A stretch of DNA of 64,000 nt from Azolla caroliniana (GCA_043228905.1 JBHGNT010000013.1:5766001-5830000), one strand, 5' to 3'. Shown: positions 41,479 to 51,243, counted from the stretch's first letter. A program made the numbers and translations. Notes: generated from the letters alone by a model not told the origin.

Positions 41479-43483
41479 ACGCCCACGTTGCCGAGCCGCT
41501 ATACGGGTTGCTGAAAAGGGGCGAAAATTTGAGTGGCGGGACGAGCATACGGAGTCGGTCCGAAAGATGAAGGAGGCTCTTGCTGCAACTCCGGCACTCC
41601 GGAAGGCTGTCTACGAGAAAGGCACTCCCATCTACATGACGGTAGATACAAGTCCGACCGGGATCGGATGGGTCGTCAACCAAGAAGATGAGGACGGCAT
41701 TCGGTTCCCAATCCGGTTCGGCGTGAAGGTCCTCAGCGAGCGATAGCGAGGATATGCCCAGGTTAAACGCGAACTCTGGGGTATCGTTTCAGCGGTGAAG
41801 GCCGATAAAGACTATCTGAATGAGATAGAGGTGATTATCGAGACGGATTGCCTGCCGATTCTCGGCATGGTTTCCGGATGCGCAACCCCGGACCTGGCAA
41901 TGCTCAGGTGGATAGCGTACATCAAGTCCCTGGATCCGGAAATACGACACATTTCCGAGAAAGACAATGCCATGGCCGACATACTTTCGAGGGCGCGATT
42001 CGATGACGAGGGCGGCATGGTTTCGGAGGACGAGGAAGTCGGCGTGGACTTCTTCGAGGCAGGTTACGTAACAACCGAGGGGGGGAGCACTCCGACGCTT
42101 AACGATTTCAACGAGAGCAAGTACGACGGGGAGTGGCTGCAGATTGGGGGATTCTTAAGGATGATGACGCCGGACGCGTCATGGACAAAGGACGAGGCCA
42201 ACCGGATCCGGAAGAAAGTGTATCGATTCTTTCTCCGGGACGGATATTTGTGGAAGCACCCGAAGAAGAGAAACGGCATCCCGCTCCGAGTAGTGGCGAT
42301 GAAGGAGGAACAGGAGGAGTTGCTGAAGGCCTACCACGACAGCCCCTGGGCTGGACACCGTGGGACGTGGGCCACGTTCGAGAAACTAAAAGGGAAGTAC
42401 TCGTGGCCGGGACTGTACCGGGACATGCATCGGTTCGTGACAACTTGTGAGAGCTGTCAGATACACTCCATAGTCCGACATCGGGACGAGCTTCACCCTA
42501 CATACCCTCCGACCATCCACTTCAAATGGATGGTAGATTTGGTGACGATGCCGATGGGTGTAGGGTAGATGCGATATCTAGTGCTGGCCCGGGAGGACCT
42601 GACGAACCAGGTGGAAGGCCAAGCCCTGCAGAACAAAACGACCGCGGCCGTGTGTCGGTTCCTGATCGAGGTCGTGATATGCCGGTACGGGTGCGTCGGG
42701 AAGATCGTGGCTGACCGCGGGGAGTTGGACGCCGAAGAGGCCGAGGCGCTGTTCGACCGGTTAGGGGTCAAGCTCTCGCTCACCACAACGTACAATCCGG
42801 AGGCGAACGGGAAGGTGGAGTGCGGACACGGACCGATCGTCAAAGCGCTAGTCCGGGCATGCAGAGGCTAGGTCAGGAACTGGCCACGACTGTTACCTTA
42901 TGCCTTGTGGGCAGACCGGACAACGCACAGTTCGGTAACTGGGTTCATACCGTCAGAGCTCATGTTCGGACAGAAGCCGATCATGCCGATGGAATGGACG
43001 ATCTCCTCTTGGGCGACAATGGACTGGAGAGATGAGATGAGCCGGGAAGAACTGCTCGCGGCGCGTATACGGCAGCTCGAGCGGAGACTAGGGGACGTGG
43101 AACAAGCGGCGGAGAGACTTCGGACGGCGAGGATAAGGAACAAAGCCCGGTTCGGCCGAACGCACCGGCTCCGACCAAAGAAAATCGAGGAAGGCGATTG
43201 GGTGCTAGTCTACGATAGCAGCCTCGACAACCAGCACCGAGCAACACGGAAGTTTGCAAAGCGGTGGTTCGGGCCTTACGTGGTAACGAGCGCCAACGAC
43301 AACGGGACGTATCACCTGGCGGAACTCGACGGTACGAGGATGGCGGTACCGGTAGCAGGGAAGCGGATCAAGGCGTTCAAGAAGCGCCACGACGGCGAAC
43401 CGGATGTAAGAGGCCTAGACATCGACGACAAACAGTCCGAAACGGAGGACGAACCGATGAACGAGGAACCAGAACCCAAATAG
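41479..43483 (+). pseudogene. pol: Element G RNase H and integrase
   Basis: Starts at the end of RT (CCACGTTGCCGAGCCG region, HVAEPLYGLL in relatives). RNase H (YMTVDTSPTGIGWVVNQED, IETDCLPILGM), integrase zinc finger (H...AGHRGTW...CESCQIHS), core (WMVDLVTMPMG, VADRGELD, NGKVECGH) and carboxy-terminal domain to a stop at 43483. Three TAG stops interrupt it (near 41744, 42566, 42869), the first two where relatives have Gln, and a frameshift lies near 41520. It lacks RT and gag, so G could only have moved, if at all, with proteins from another copy. Confidence 0.85.
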
Positions 43484-43533
43484 GTTTTCTTCAACCAGAA
43501 CCCAATTTTTGCGCATACCGGTGGATGCGCGGT

Positions 43534-43547
43534 TAGGTGGGGGCGGA
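43534..43547 (+). promoter_or_regulatory. Polypurine tract of element G
   Basis: AGGTGGGGGCGGA lies directly before the LTR start TGTCGTGAAG, after the conserved ATACCGGTGGATG block. Confidence 0.75.
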
Positions 43548-44158
43548 TGTCGTGAAGAAAACTGTCCCTTAGCGCAATCGGTGTATAGCGCGCGCGAACC
43601 GGCTCTTCACGCGTGCGCGCCCTCTAATGTATATAATAAAGGATTAGGTACAAAGGTATATCCTAGGTAGTTAGATTCGGTAGGTAGGAAGTTAATGAGG
43701 GAAGCGGCTCCCTTCTTGAAGCTATAAAAGAGAGGGAGGCGTGGGGAGAAAGGGATCGGGCATTGAGGAGGACGAAGTGCTGTCGGACCGTAACCGAACG
43801 CTTCTCCTCTGTTCATTCTCCATCGCTCTTCTCTACAGGATTTCGGGAGGCTCGCGCTGCTTCGAGGAACGCTCGTGTGCTTCCGGCAGCACCTCCATCC
43901 TATCCCCTTTCGTGCGCAGACGAGCAGGCATCGGCATTCTGTTGTTTTGTGTCATTTGTTAATATACAAACATTCGTGTCTCTCTGTCTCTGTGTCCATT
44001 TGTGTTTTCTGCGTTGACGGGCCGTGTCCCTGTGTTTCTTTGCTCATACGTAACCGGTCGTCTCTCTCTTTCTCTTTCCCCTCCTATCACCTGCTCTTCG
44101 GTTCAAGACCCTGGTGGTCCCGCCTCGTTTCTCCACGCACGCGCATAGTAACGCGACA
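43548..44158 (+). mobile_element. 3' LTR of element G
   Basis: 611 bases, TGTCGTGAAG to ...ACGCGACA. CGTGAAGA near the start pairs with TCTTCACG about 45 bases on. It matches 33684-34328 closely. The following GCGT is the target duplication with 33680-33683. Confidence 0.85.
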
Positions 44159-44162
44159 GCGT

Positions 44163-45733
44163 TCCTCGAGAATCTTCTTCAGGTCTGTTGTCTACTCTAT
44201 GTCCAACCTTAGCTTATAGGTAGGCATAGTCCTTGTCTTTCGAGTGGGGTCTCCAACACCAATCTTCACGGGCTGAACCGTTTCCTTGACTCGTTTGCTC
44301 GACTCCGCTTTTCGGCTAGCATCTCCTTCCTCTATTTGTAAAGGTTGACTTGTTTCTGCATCTTCTTTCTTTTTCGTGTTCCTTGTTTCATGTCTCTTTG
44401 ATGGGCCTTGCTCTTCTATTCTTTTTCTCTTTTTTTCGAAGAACACCTCGTGGTTGTCGCACATCACTTCTGCAAGTATGGTGTTGTCATCCACTGGATC
44501 CAACCACCCGATTATGCTTTGCATGCTTCGGTCCGCAAGCTCTACCTCGTTCAATGTGACCTTTCCCTTCTTCTCATACTCAAGAACGAAAGACCAAAAC
44601 TTTGCTCCCACTTTCGCAGCTTCATTTTTGTCTTTCCCGACTCTTATTCCGGCCAACGCAACATAGTGCATCGCATCCACATGAGTCGCCTCGGCATCCT
44701 CCATAGCTTTCTTCATTCCCCCTCTTCCAAAATTCACTCGTAGGGGTCTCCTAGTCTCACTCGAGCAAATCATGTTGCCATCCATGTACACGATATTTTG
44801 TCGAATGGCATCTCGAAGGCTCGAACAATCTATTCTCATGTGGTCCATGCTATCGCACCACACGCATCTAAAGGGTTCTTTTCCTTTGGGACCTAAATGA
44901 TTCATCTTGGCTAGCATGACTATCTCAAACTTCTTTGCTAGTTCTTTAATGATGTCATTGTCAATCTTCTTTTCTTCTAGGTTACTTTGTTTGGGCGGCT
45001 CAACTACTTTTGGTTGTCTCGTTTTCTCCGTGACAGTTGATCCTGCCAAGTCGGTGTCATCAACCCATTGACGACGGTTGTCAGGCCTATTGCACGCTCG
45101 TTGCACCGCGATCTAGTCCGCTACAAGTCCATTTTCTTGGTTATCGTCTTCGAGAAGAGTCCCCAATTCTCGTCTATCCTTCATGTCCACAGCTTTCAAG
45201 AAGTATAAAGTCTTGTCCTCCTCAAGCAACACTTGGTCCGTATTTGGGAGACGACTAAACATCTGGTCGAATTCGTCGTACACCCTCGAGGCGCTCATCT
45301 TCTTATTGTTCTTCTCTATCCACTTCATGAGGGTATGTCGAGTCATCGTCGTCAAGTCTTCCGTCGCGAACTCCACTAATATCGCTTTCTCGAACTCAGA
45401 CCATGTTTTCTTACCTTCTTGAAGCTCGATGACACGTCTTTGGATGATGTTGGCGACCACTGTCTTGAAACTTGTGATTTTCCGCGCTTCAGACACATCC
45501 CTTTGATTTATCTCCCTTTTGTATGTGTCAAGGAACTTCGTAACGTTCCTTCCATCAAAGTGGCCCTTGAGCTCTACGACATGGTGGACAACCTTCTCCA
45601 CGCTCGCATCGTTGTCTCAAGATCTCATCATTTGTTCAATGATTATCATCATCCTTTCGAACTCTCCTGCTTGATTGCTTGAGGACGCCATCTCCAAGTA
45701 TCGATCGATCCTCGACTTGATCCTTCCTACCGC
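44163..45733 (-). pseudogene. gag: Gypsy C gag (degenerate)
   Basis: Minus-strand frames 45601-45113 and 45106-44192 give a gag domain (GRNVTKFLDTYKREIN, WSEFEKAILVEFATED) and a knuckle CVWCDSMDHMRIDC (C-x2-C-x4-H-x4-C). They align with the gag of H. A stop near 45110 separates the two. The frame continues into the protease at 33664 once G is removed (the ...CTATCAAGAACGCG / TTCCTCGAGAATC junction). Confidence 0.8.
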
Positions 45734-45763
45734 CTCTTCCACGTCGGGTTCTTCACTTAATTA

Positions 45764-45838
45764 TGTTGTGAAGATCCGTCACTATGTGTGGATCGTGAGG
45801 CAGAATCACCGGGGTCCTGCATCGGAAGGATTAGAAGG
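45764..45838 (-). mobile_element. 5' LTR of gypsy C, internal-side fragment
   Basis: The 75 bases next to gag match 28033-28107 (TCACTATGTG..., TGAGGCAGAA). Element D is inserted after base 45838 and the LTR resumes at 49010. Confidence 0.8.
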
Positions 45839-46295
45839 TGTCATAACTAGACTCGAACCCATAACCTTTTGTTACACGGGTCGAGACTTTACCATTAGGT
45901 TATGAGTTGTAATTTGAAGGATATTATTTTCATTTAGGTTGTATTAGGAAATTGATGTATATTCCAGATTTCTCTGGAACATTCTAGAAACTTCAGGAGT
46001 ATTCCTGAAGACACTATAAAAGGAGGCGCAAGGCATTAGTTCGAACCAAATCGGTTCAACGCCAGTCTTAAGCCTTCTAACTACTGTTGTATATCTTCCG
46101 TCATATAATACATATATCTTTCGCATCATCATTCTCTCTCTCTCTCTCTCTCTCTCTCACTCACTCATTCCTTCTCTCAAAGTTCGACACCTCTCATAGT
46201 ACTAATCCTTCTCTGTCTTAGTACTATTCCCCAACAATAGTACTAATCCTTCTTTTAGTACTAATTCCTTCTCTGCCTTAATAGAGTTCCTGACA
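45839..46295 (+). mobile_element. 5' LTR of element D
   Basis: 457 bases, TGTCATAACT to ...GTTCCTGACA. A TATA box TATAAAA lies at 46015-46021. About 27-33 bases on is AAATCGGTTCAA (46048-46059), complementary to the primer site. A (TC)n tract at 46134-46157 follows. On the minus strand a tRNA-like A/B-box pair lies at 45849-45902 (GGTTCGAGTCT and TAACCTAATGGTAAAG). Confidence 0.88.
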
Positions 46296-46297
46296 GT

Positions 46298-46309
46298 TTG
46301 AACCGATTT
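46298..46309 (+). promoter_or_regulatory. Self-primer binding site of element D
   Basis: TTGAACCGATTT, two bases after the LTR end, is the exact reverse complement of AAATCGGTTCAA at 46048-46059, which lies where the TATA box predicts the 5' end of the transcript. This is the geometry of Tf1/sushi-type self-priming, where the RNA 5' end folds back and primes minus-strand synthesis. It does not look like a tRNA-Met primer site. Confidence 0.7.
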
Positions 46310-46382
46310 TCCTACTAGTCTCCCTCTTCCTTCTGTCTCTCTCCTTTCCTACTAGTCTCTTATTTCCCTTTTCCTTCATCCC

Positions 46383-47552
46383 ATGGCCACCGTTAGCGCT
46401 GAAGAGTATCAATCCGTTTTCTCGGAATTTCAATGCTTGAAAGAGAAGTTTCATGCTTTGGAACAAGAAAATCAACGCTTGTTGGGGGATCTTCAGCAAA
46501 TTTCCTTAGAAAAGCAGCAAACGCAACAACAGCATGGGGAACTTGCGTTACGCGTGCAACAACTCGAAGCAACCATCGTAGCAATGCAACAACAAGGGCA
46601 CGGAGCACAAGGGATTCATAAAGAACCCAAGATTGGCCTTCCCACGAAGTTCGATGGAACGCGATCGCAGTTTAGAGGGTTTCTTAACCAGGTACGGTTA
46701 GTTATTCAAATGCATCCGTCCCGATATCCCACCGATGCATCACGAGTGGGTTTAGTAGGCACGTTGTTAAATGGCTCAGCATTAGCATGGTTCGCTCCGC
46801 TACTAGAAAAGGAATCTCCAGTACTAAATAATTTTGAAGAATTCATAAGTGAGTTTAAAGCATGTTTTGGAGATACTGACAGCATAAGGACTGCAATCAA
46901 CAAAATCCGGCGATTACGCCAAGGTGACCGTCCAGCCTCCGCATATGCTGCAGATTTCCGCCTACTCGCCGCCGATATCCCCTGGGATGATCAAGCATTG
47001 ATGGAGCAGTTCCGCTATGGTCTACGCAACGATGTCAAGGATTTACTCTTGACTTTCCCTGAAGAGCCAAAATCATTAACAGAAGCAATCAGTCGAGCGG
47101 TCAGATGTGACAACCGCCTCTTCGAGCGACGTTCGGAACGACAATTTCAGATGCCGAGGGCAAGATCCGAGCCTACCTATGCCTCAGTGGTAGCGAAACC
47201 TTTTCAAAGGGAGTCACATAATGCGCCTCCAGTAAGTACTCCAACTCCAATGGAAATTGACACTACACGTCGTCGTGGGCCGCTATCGGAGGAGGAAAAG
47301 CAACGACGCCGAACAAACCGATTATGCCTTTATTGCGGTGGACCAGGGCATATCGCGATAAACTGTCCCCATAGACCAAGAAGGCAGGTAAACCAAGTCA
47401 TTGTTAGTTCTGACTATACTAAACCCGAGTCTATGTCAGTAGGAATCTCTGATAATCCTCATAGTCATAATAGTCCTAATAGTACTAATAGTCCGAATCT
47501 CGCAAACAAATTTGATGTCCTTAGCCAATTAGAAGAAGAGTTAAACGACTAA
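46383..47552 (+). CDS. gag: Element D gag
   Basis: 389 residues, no interruption. Residues ~10-75 are a Gln/Leu-rich predicted coiled coil; ~80-250 a capsid domain of the sushi/PEG10 and fungal Ty3 type (KIGLPTKFDGTRSQFRGFL, LNGSALAWFAPLLEK, RYGLRNDVKDLLLTFP, CDNRLFERR); 315-328 a zinc knuckle CLYCGGPGHIAINC. It would form the particle and bind the element's RNA. The ATG sits in CCATGG context. The last codons contain the frameshift site GTTAAAC. Its integrity agrees with the near-identical LTRs. Confidence 0.9.
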   Translation: MATVSAEEYQSVFSEFQCLKEKFHALEQENQRLLGDLQQISLEKQQTQQQHGELALRVQQLEATIVAMQQQGHGAQGIHKEPKIGLPTKFDGTRSQFRGFLNQVRLVIQMHPSRYPTDASRVGLVGTLLNGSALAWFAPLLEKESPVLNNFEEFISEFKACFGDTDSIRTAINKIRRLRQGDRPASAYAADFRLLAADIPWDDQALMEQFRYGLRNDVKDLLLTFPEEPKSLTEAISRAVRCDNRLFERRSERQFQMPRARSEPTYASVVAKPFQRESHNAPPVSTPTPMEIDTTRRRGPLSEEEKQRRRTNRLCLYCGGPGHIAINCPHRPRRQVNQVIVSSDYTKPESMSVGISDNPHSHNSPNSTNSPNLANKFDVLSQLEEELND

Positions 47553-47584
47553 GTCCAGCCAAAATAGGAGCCGTTTGGTTGGAC
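47540..47584 (+). promoter_or_regulatory. -1 ribosomal frameshift signal between gag and pol of element D
   Basis: The heptamer G TTA AAC (47540-47546) is in the gag frame in the phase needed for a -1 slip; pol is in the -1 frame and open across it. Six bases downstream GTCCAGCC (47553-47560) can pair with GGTTGGAC (47577-47584), an 8-bp stem with one wobble. The loop GGAGCC (47567-47572) can also pair with GGTTCC (47612-47617), giving a possible pseudoknot. GUUAAAC is a known slippery sequence in arteriviruses. Confidence 0.65.
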
Positions 47585-48559
47585 AGCCCTAGATCTGTGC
47601 AGCCCATTAGTGGTTCCATTCCCTCTAAGCAAGTTAGTGATGTGTTCGTAGTCCAAGTAGCAGTTAGTACTAAAAGTACCCCTCCAGTACATACCTTAGC
47701 CCTTCTAGATTCCGGAGCTAATTCTTGCTTCATGGATAGGAATTTTGCCCGAGCTCATCAGATATCTCTCAGAAAGCTCCCATGTCCAGCCTCAGTAGTA
47801 GTCATTGATGGTCGTCCCATTGCTTCTGGTAATATCATAGAAGAGTCGGAACCCGTTAATATTGTCCTAGATAACTTAACATGTGTAGTATCATTTAATA
47901 TTATTAGTATTCCAGAACATCCCATAGTTTTAGGATTACCATGGTTCGAGTTACATGACCCAGACATAGATTGGAGGACAAGGGAAATCCGGTTGCGACA
48001 AACCCAAGGATCTACCCAGAAGGTTGCAACCATTTCGCTACGTCAGTTGCGTGAGGAAGGGCGCAAGGAGGAAATGTTTCTCTTTGCAATATCAGTACAA
48101 CCCTCCAGCACCACCAAAGAGGAGTCCACCGTTCAACTTCCCGAGAAGTATCGTCAGTATGCTGATGTGTTCGATAAAGTACAAGCCAACACACTTCCTC
48201 ATCATCGGCCGTACGACTGCGCCATCGACTTACAACCGGGAAAAGAGCCGCCATGGGGGCCGATCTACAATTTGTCACCAACCGAGCTAGAAGTCCTTCG
48301 AGCCTATATAGAGGAGAATTTGGAGAACGGTTTCATTCGGCATTCGAAATCTCCAGCCGGCGCACCCATTTTCTTCGTCAAGAAAAAAGATGGCTCGCTT
48401 CGACTCGTTGTAGATTACCGTGGCTTGAATAAGGTCACAGTAAGAAATAGGTATGCTCTTCCCCTTATCTCAAGTCTTTTAGAACGGATCAACGGTGCCA
48501 GGTTCTTCGTGAAGCCTATAACCTCGTACGGATCCGACCAGGAGATGAATGGAAGACCG
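47543..48559 (+). pseudogene. pol: Element D pol: protease and truncated reverse transcriptase
   Basis: In the -1 frame after gag: an aspartic protease (LALLDSGANSCFMDR, IVLGLPWFELHDPDIDW) with a standard D-S-G, then reverse transcriptase fingers (EEPPWGPIYNLSP-like, GFIRHSKSPAGAPIFFVKKK, LVVDYRGLNKVTVRNRY). A small frameshifting deletion follows ERINGARFF (codons for the first catalytic aspartate region are missing), and at 48559 the sequence joins the 3' LTR. The YxDD box, RNase H and integrase are absent, so D is non-autonomous. Confidence 0.85.
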
Positions 48560-49004
48560 AGACTCGAACCCATAACCTTTTGTTACACGGGTCGAGACTT
48601 TACCATTAGGTTATGAGTTGTAATTTGAAGGATATTATTTTCATTTAGGTTTTATTAGGAAATTGATGTATATTCCAGATTTCTCTGGAACATTCTAGAA
48701 ACTTCAGGAGTATTCCTGAAGACACTATAAAAGGAGGCGCAAGGCATTAGTTCGAACCAAATCGGTTCAACGCCAGTCTTAAGCCTTCTAACTACTGTTG
48801 TATATCTTCCGTCATATAATACATATATCTTTCGCATCATCATTCTCTCTCTCTCTCTCTCTCTCTCACTCACTCATTCCTTCTCTCAAAGTTCGACACC
48901 TCTCATAGTACTAATCCTTCTCTGTCTTAGTACTATTCCCCAACAATAGTACTAATCCTTCTTTTAGTACTAATTCCTTCTCTGCCTTAATAGAGTTCCT
49001 GACA
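48560..49004 (+). mobile_element. 3' LTR of element D (first 10 bases missing)
   Basis: Matches 45849-46295 with one visible difference (GGTTTTATT for GGTTGTATT). The first ten bases are missing because the internal deletion ends inside it. Ends GACA before the GAAGG duplication. Confidence 0.9.
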
Positions 49005-49009
49005 GAAGG

Positions 49010-50128
49010 TTGCACTAGTTTAGCGAGAAAGTATTTAAGCTAGATTGAAAGAGAGAGATTGATATGGCGAGAGAGATAGAGAGAGAGAGATTAAGATTGA
49101 ACGCTTGACTTTAGACTTAAGAAACAAGATACACCATCAATTGGATAACAAATTTTCTTCTTATTAAATTCTTGAATAATACATAGCTCCGTTTATCTTT
49201 TCCATCCACTCTTTTATAGATGCCCCCATGCATATGATGCATATGGGAGTACAAGACATGCATAAAATGCATGATGCATGTTTGCCATTTGGAGCTCATG
49301 CGTTACATGTGATGCATGATAACCATGTCACTCATTTAAGCTCTCATATAAGAATTTTTCAAGTAAAACTATAATGATAAAAATGTAACTTTAAGGAAAT
49401 GACTTGGCTTAGTGGTAAGTATATTGCTTTCTATCTTGGAGGTGCAAGGTTCCAGTCTTACTTATATCCTTTTTAAAGCACAAAATACTATTAGGCTTTT
49501 GGACCAAATATCTTTAAAACACCATGCACCACGATCAACCGACCGGACAAATCTGTCCGATTTACATCCTGAGGTCGCCGGATGCCAGTAATCAGGTTTT
49601 CAGGTTTCCGATTCTGTCGTCGTATCCTGAGCCAGTTCGGTCCACATCCCAAGGTCGTCTGATGCATCCGGTCACTCGTCGCTCATCTCGATGACTCTGT
49701 TGTCATCTTGCCGACGTCATCCCGCCGTCTCCGTTCAAAACCAACGAAGTTGGCTACATCCATTCATCAAGTCATTCAACTTATCCTTTCTATGCTCCAC
49801 ACATAAACACAAAGGTAATGGCTTTTGCTTTGCCTTATATATGGTGAGATCCTTTTTTGTCCTGTCTATGTGGGATATCTCACAATTTTATTTTTCTCTT
49901 TTTCTTTGCAAACTTCATACCCACATAACTTGACACTTAAATGTTCGTTTGTTATGTAGTAAAGGGCATTCAAAAGCTCTTTAAGAACTCCATCTTTTTG
50001 TACCAAGATATTAAACTTATTTAAAATTGTATCTTCACTATTATTGTTTTATATTTCGTGAGAAAAATCACACTTGATTTTATATGTTCCTCACAAGTTT
50101 CACACTATCGCCGAAAATCTTCACGACA
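49010..50128 (-). mobile_element. 5' LTR of gypsy C, outer part
   Basis: Continues the LTR split by D. Matches 28108-29525 with a single copy of the block duplicated there. Its outer end is TGTCGTGAAG on the minus strand (50128), followed by CCGG, the target duplication partner of CTGG at 28029. Confidence 0.8.
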
Positions 50129-50132
50129 CCGG

Positions 50133-50307
50133 AGAGGAGGGATTTGACCTTATTGATGTTGACTAGACTTTCACCTCTAATGACCAGATCATCCACGTAT
50201 AGAATGATGACAATTGGGCTTTTAGACTTGTTTCGTACAATTGGGCTTTTAGACTTGTCGGATTTCGACATTTGGAAGCCTATTTGATGAAAATATTGCG
50301 TAATCTT
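50133..50307 (-). pseudogene. pol: E3 reverse transcriptase palm fragment
   Basis: The minus strand reads ITQYFHQIGFQMSKSDKS, then IILYVDDLVIRGESLVNINKVKSLLS, the copia catalytic block. A small duplication (LDKSKSPIV repeated) shifts it. Its left edge continues into KFKMTDM at 28032 and its right edge into ...RAWHSK at 61409, with C and E4 inserted on either side. Confidence 0.85.
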
Positions 50308-50394
50308 TGTAAAGGAATACAAGTGAGAAAGCATATGCGCAAGACATAGAGTATATTTCGAAAGTAAGACAGATAGGTAAAACACAAAAATGAA

Positions 50395-50448
<54 letters not shown>

Positions 50449-50692
50449 AGACTGAAAAAACTCAGATTCAAAAAACTCAGAGAGAGAGTGAGAACCTTTT
50501 ATGTTAGCCCTGACAATCGAGTTGACACAACTACTGACAGTACTTGACTGCTCATAAATGAGTGTACTATACTAACTCCCAAAATTATTCCTTACAAGGA
50601 ATAACACTCTAACGGCCTTTCGGTTTCCACACTGATATGACCACGTTGTGCGTAATGATTTACGCACCCAATGTTGAGCTTGTCTCTCAACA
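50308..50692 (-). mobile_element. 3' LTR of copia E4
   Basis: Minus-strand TGTTGAGAGACAAGCTCAAC (50692) to ...CCTTTACA (50308). It matches 61011-61404 with scattered changes and a longer (GA)n tract here (50398-50447). A GCGTAATGATTTACGC palindrome lies near its start. Confidence 0.85.
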
Positions 50693-51243
50693 TCCCCCTC
50701 ATGCTCAACTTGAGGTTCCGCCTACTATTCCGGATCTTCACTCCGGCTTCTCTTGGCTTCACACCTCGCTTGCGCTCCTCGACCTGTTCTATTCCGCGTG
50801 CCTCGACCCCTTCGGTCGGCTTATGTGCTCATGTGGCCCTTCTCAGCTTCCTTGTTATCACGGTATTGGTGCCTCTTTTGCTACCCTTTCTTCTGCTTGG
50901 CCCTTAGTCGATTCGTCATGTTTGAATCGAACGTTTTGTTTGAATCAAACATTTCCCATTAGCCCTTGTTTTCACCAAATTTGTTGTCTCCAATTTGTCT
51001 TCAGTCTCTAGGCCTTTGACAACGTCAGACCACGTCTTGATCTCAGCTTTTCTGCCCTTCTTGGATGTATCTCCCCCTTGTCCAGCTATCTTCGGCTTCT
51101 TTAGCCGGCCTCAAATCGAATTCTTCATCAGATTCCACGTTGCGGTCAATTCCGCTCCTTTCACGCTCCTGTTCCTGTTCCTCCTTTCTCCCCCTACAAT
51201 TCGGTGTGTCGAGGTGACGCAATCCCAGCTCACTCAAGAAATG
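50693..51243 (-). pseudogene. Post-RNase H extension of E4 between two polypurine tracts
   Basis: A GAGGGGGA tract at the LTR (50693-50703) and a GTAGGGGGAGAAA tract at 51186-51199 bracket about 490 bases. The minus-strand frame just after the inner tract gives a charged stretch (EEQEQERERSGIDRN, ESDEEFDLRPAKEAE) that aligns with the extension of E5 (58436-58895). The rest is broken by stops. Confidence 0.65.

Larger units (their letters stand above)
33684..44158 (+). mobile_element. Gypsy deletion derivative G (split by element H)
   Basis: Plus-strand element within C: 5' LTR (33684-34328), internal RNase H-integrase (41479-43483), 3' LTR (43548-44158). Flanked by a perfect 4-bp repeat GCGT (33680-33683 and 44159-44162). 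Gag, protease and RT are missing: the 5' LTR joins directly to RNase H-proximal sequence at an ACGC shared by both sides. Element H is inserted at that point. Confidence 0.8.
45839..49004 (+). mobile_element. Self-priming-type Ty3/gypsy element D (internally deleted)
   Basis: Plus-strand element inserted in the 5' LTR of C with a perfect 5-bp target duplication GAAGG (45834-45838 and 49005-49009). Parts: 5' LTR (45839-46295), primer site, intact gag, pol that stops inside RT, 3' LTR (48560-49004). The LTRs differ at about one of 445 positions. The deletion runs from the RT palm region to the tenth base of the 3' LTR. Gag and the frameshift and priming signals resemble the sushi/Tf1/chromovirus groups rather than the other gypsy copies here. 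Confidence 0.88.
28033..50128 (-). mobile_element. Gypsy element C (complete outline, degenerate, carrying nested insertions)
   Basis: Minus-strand element inserted in the E3 reverse transcriptase. Its own parts are the 3' LTR (28033-29525), pol (29598-33664), gag (44163-45733) and 5' LTR (45764-45838 plus 49010-50128). Flanks CTGG (28029-28032) and CCGG (50129-50132) form an imperfect 4-bp target duplication. Element G splits it between gag and protease, and element D splits its 5' LTR. About 8.4 kb without inserts. Confidence 0.85.
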
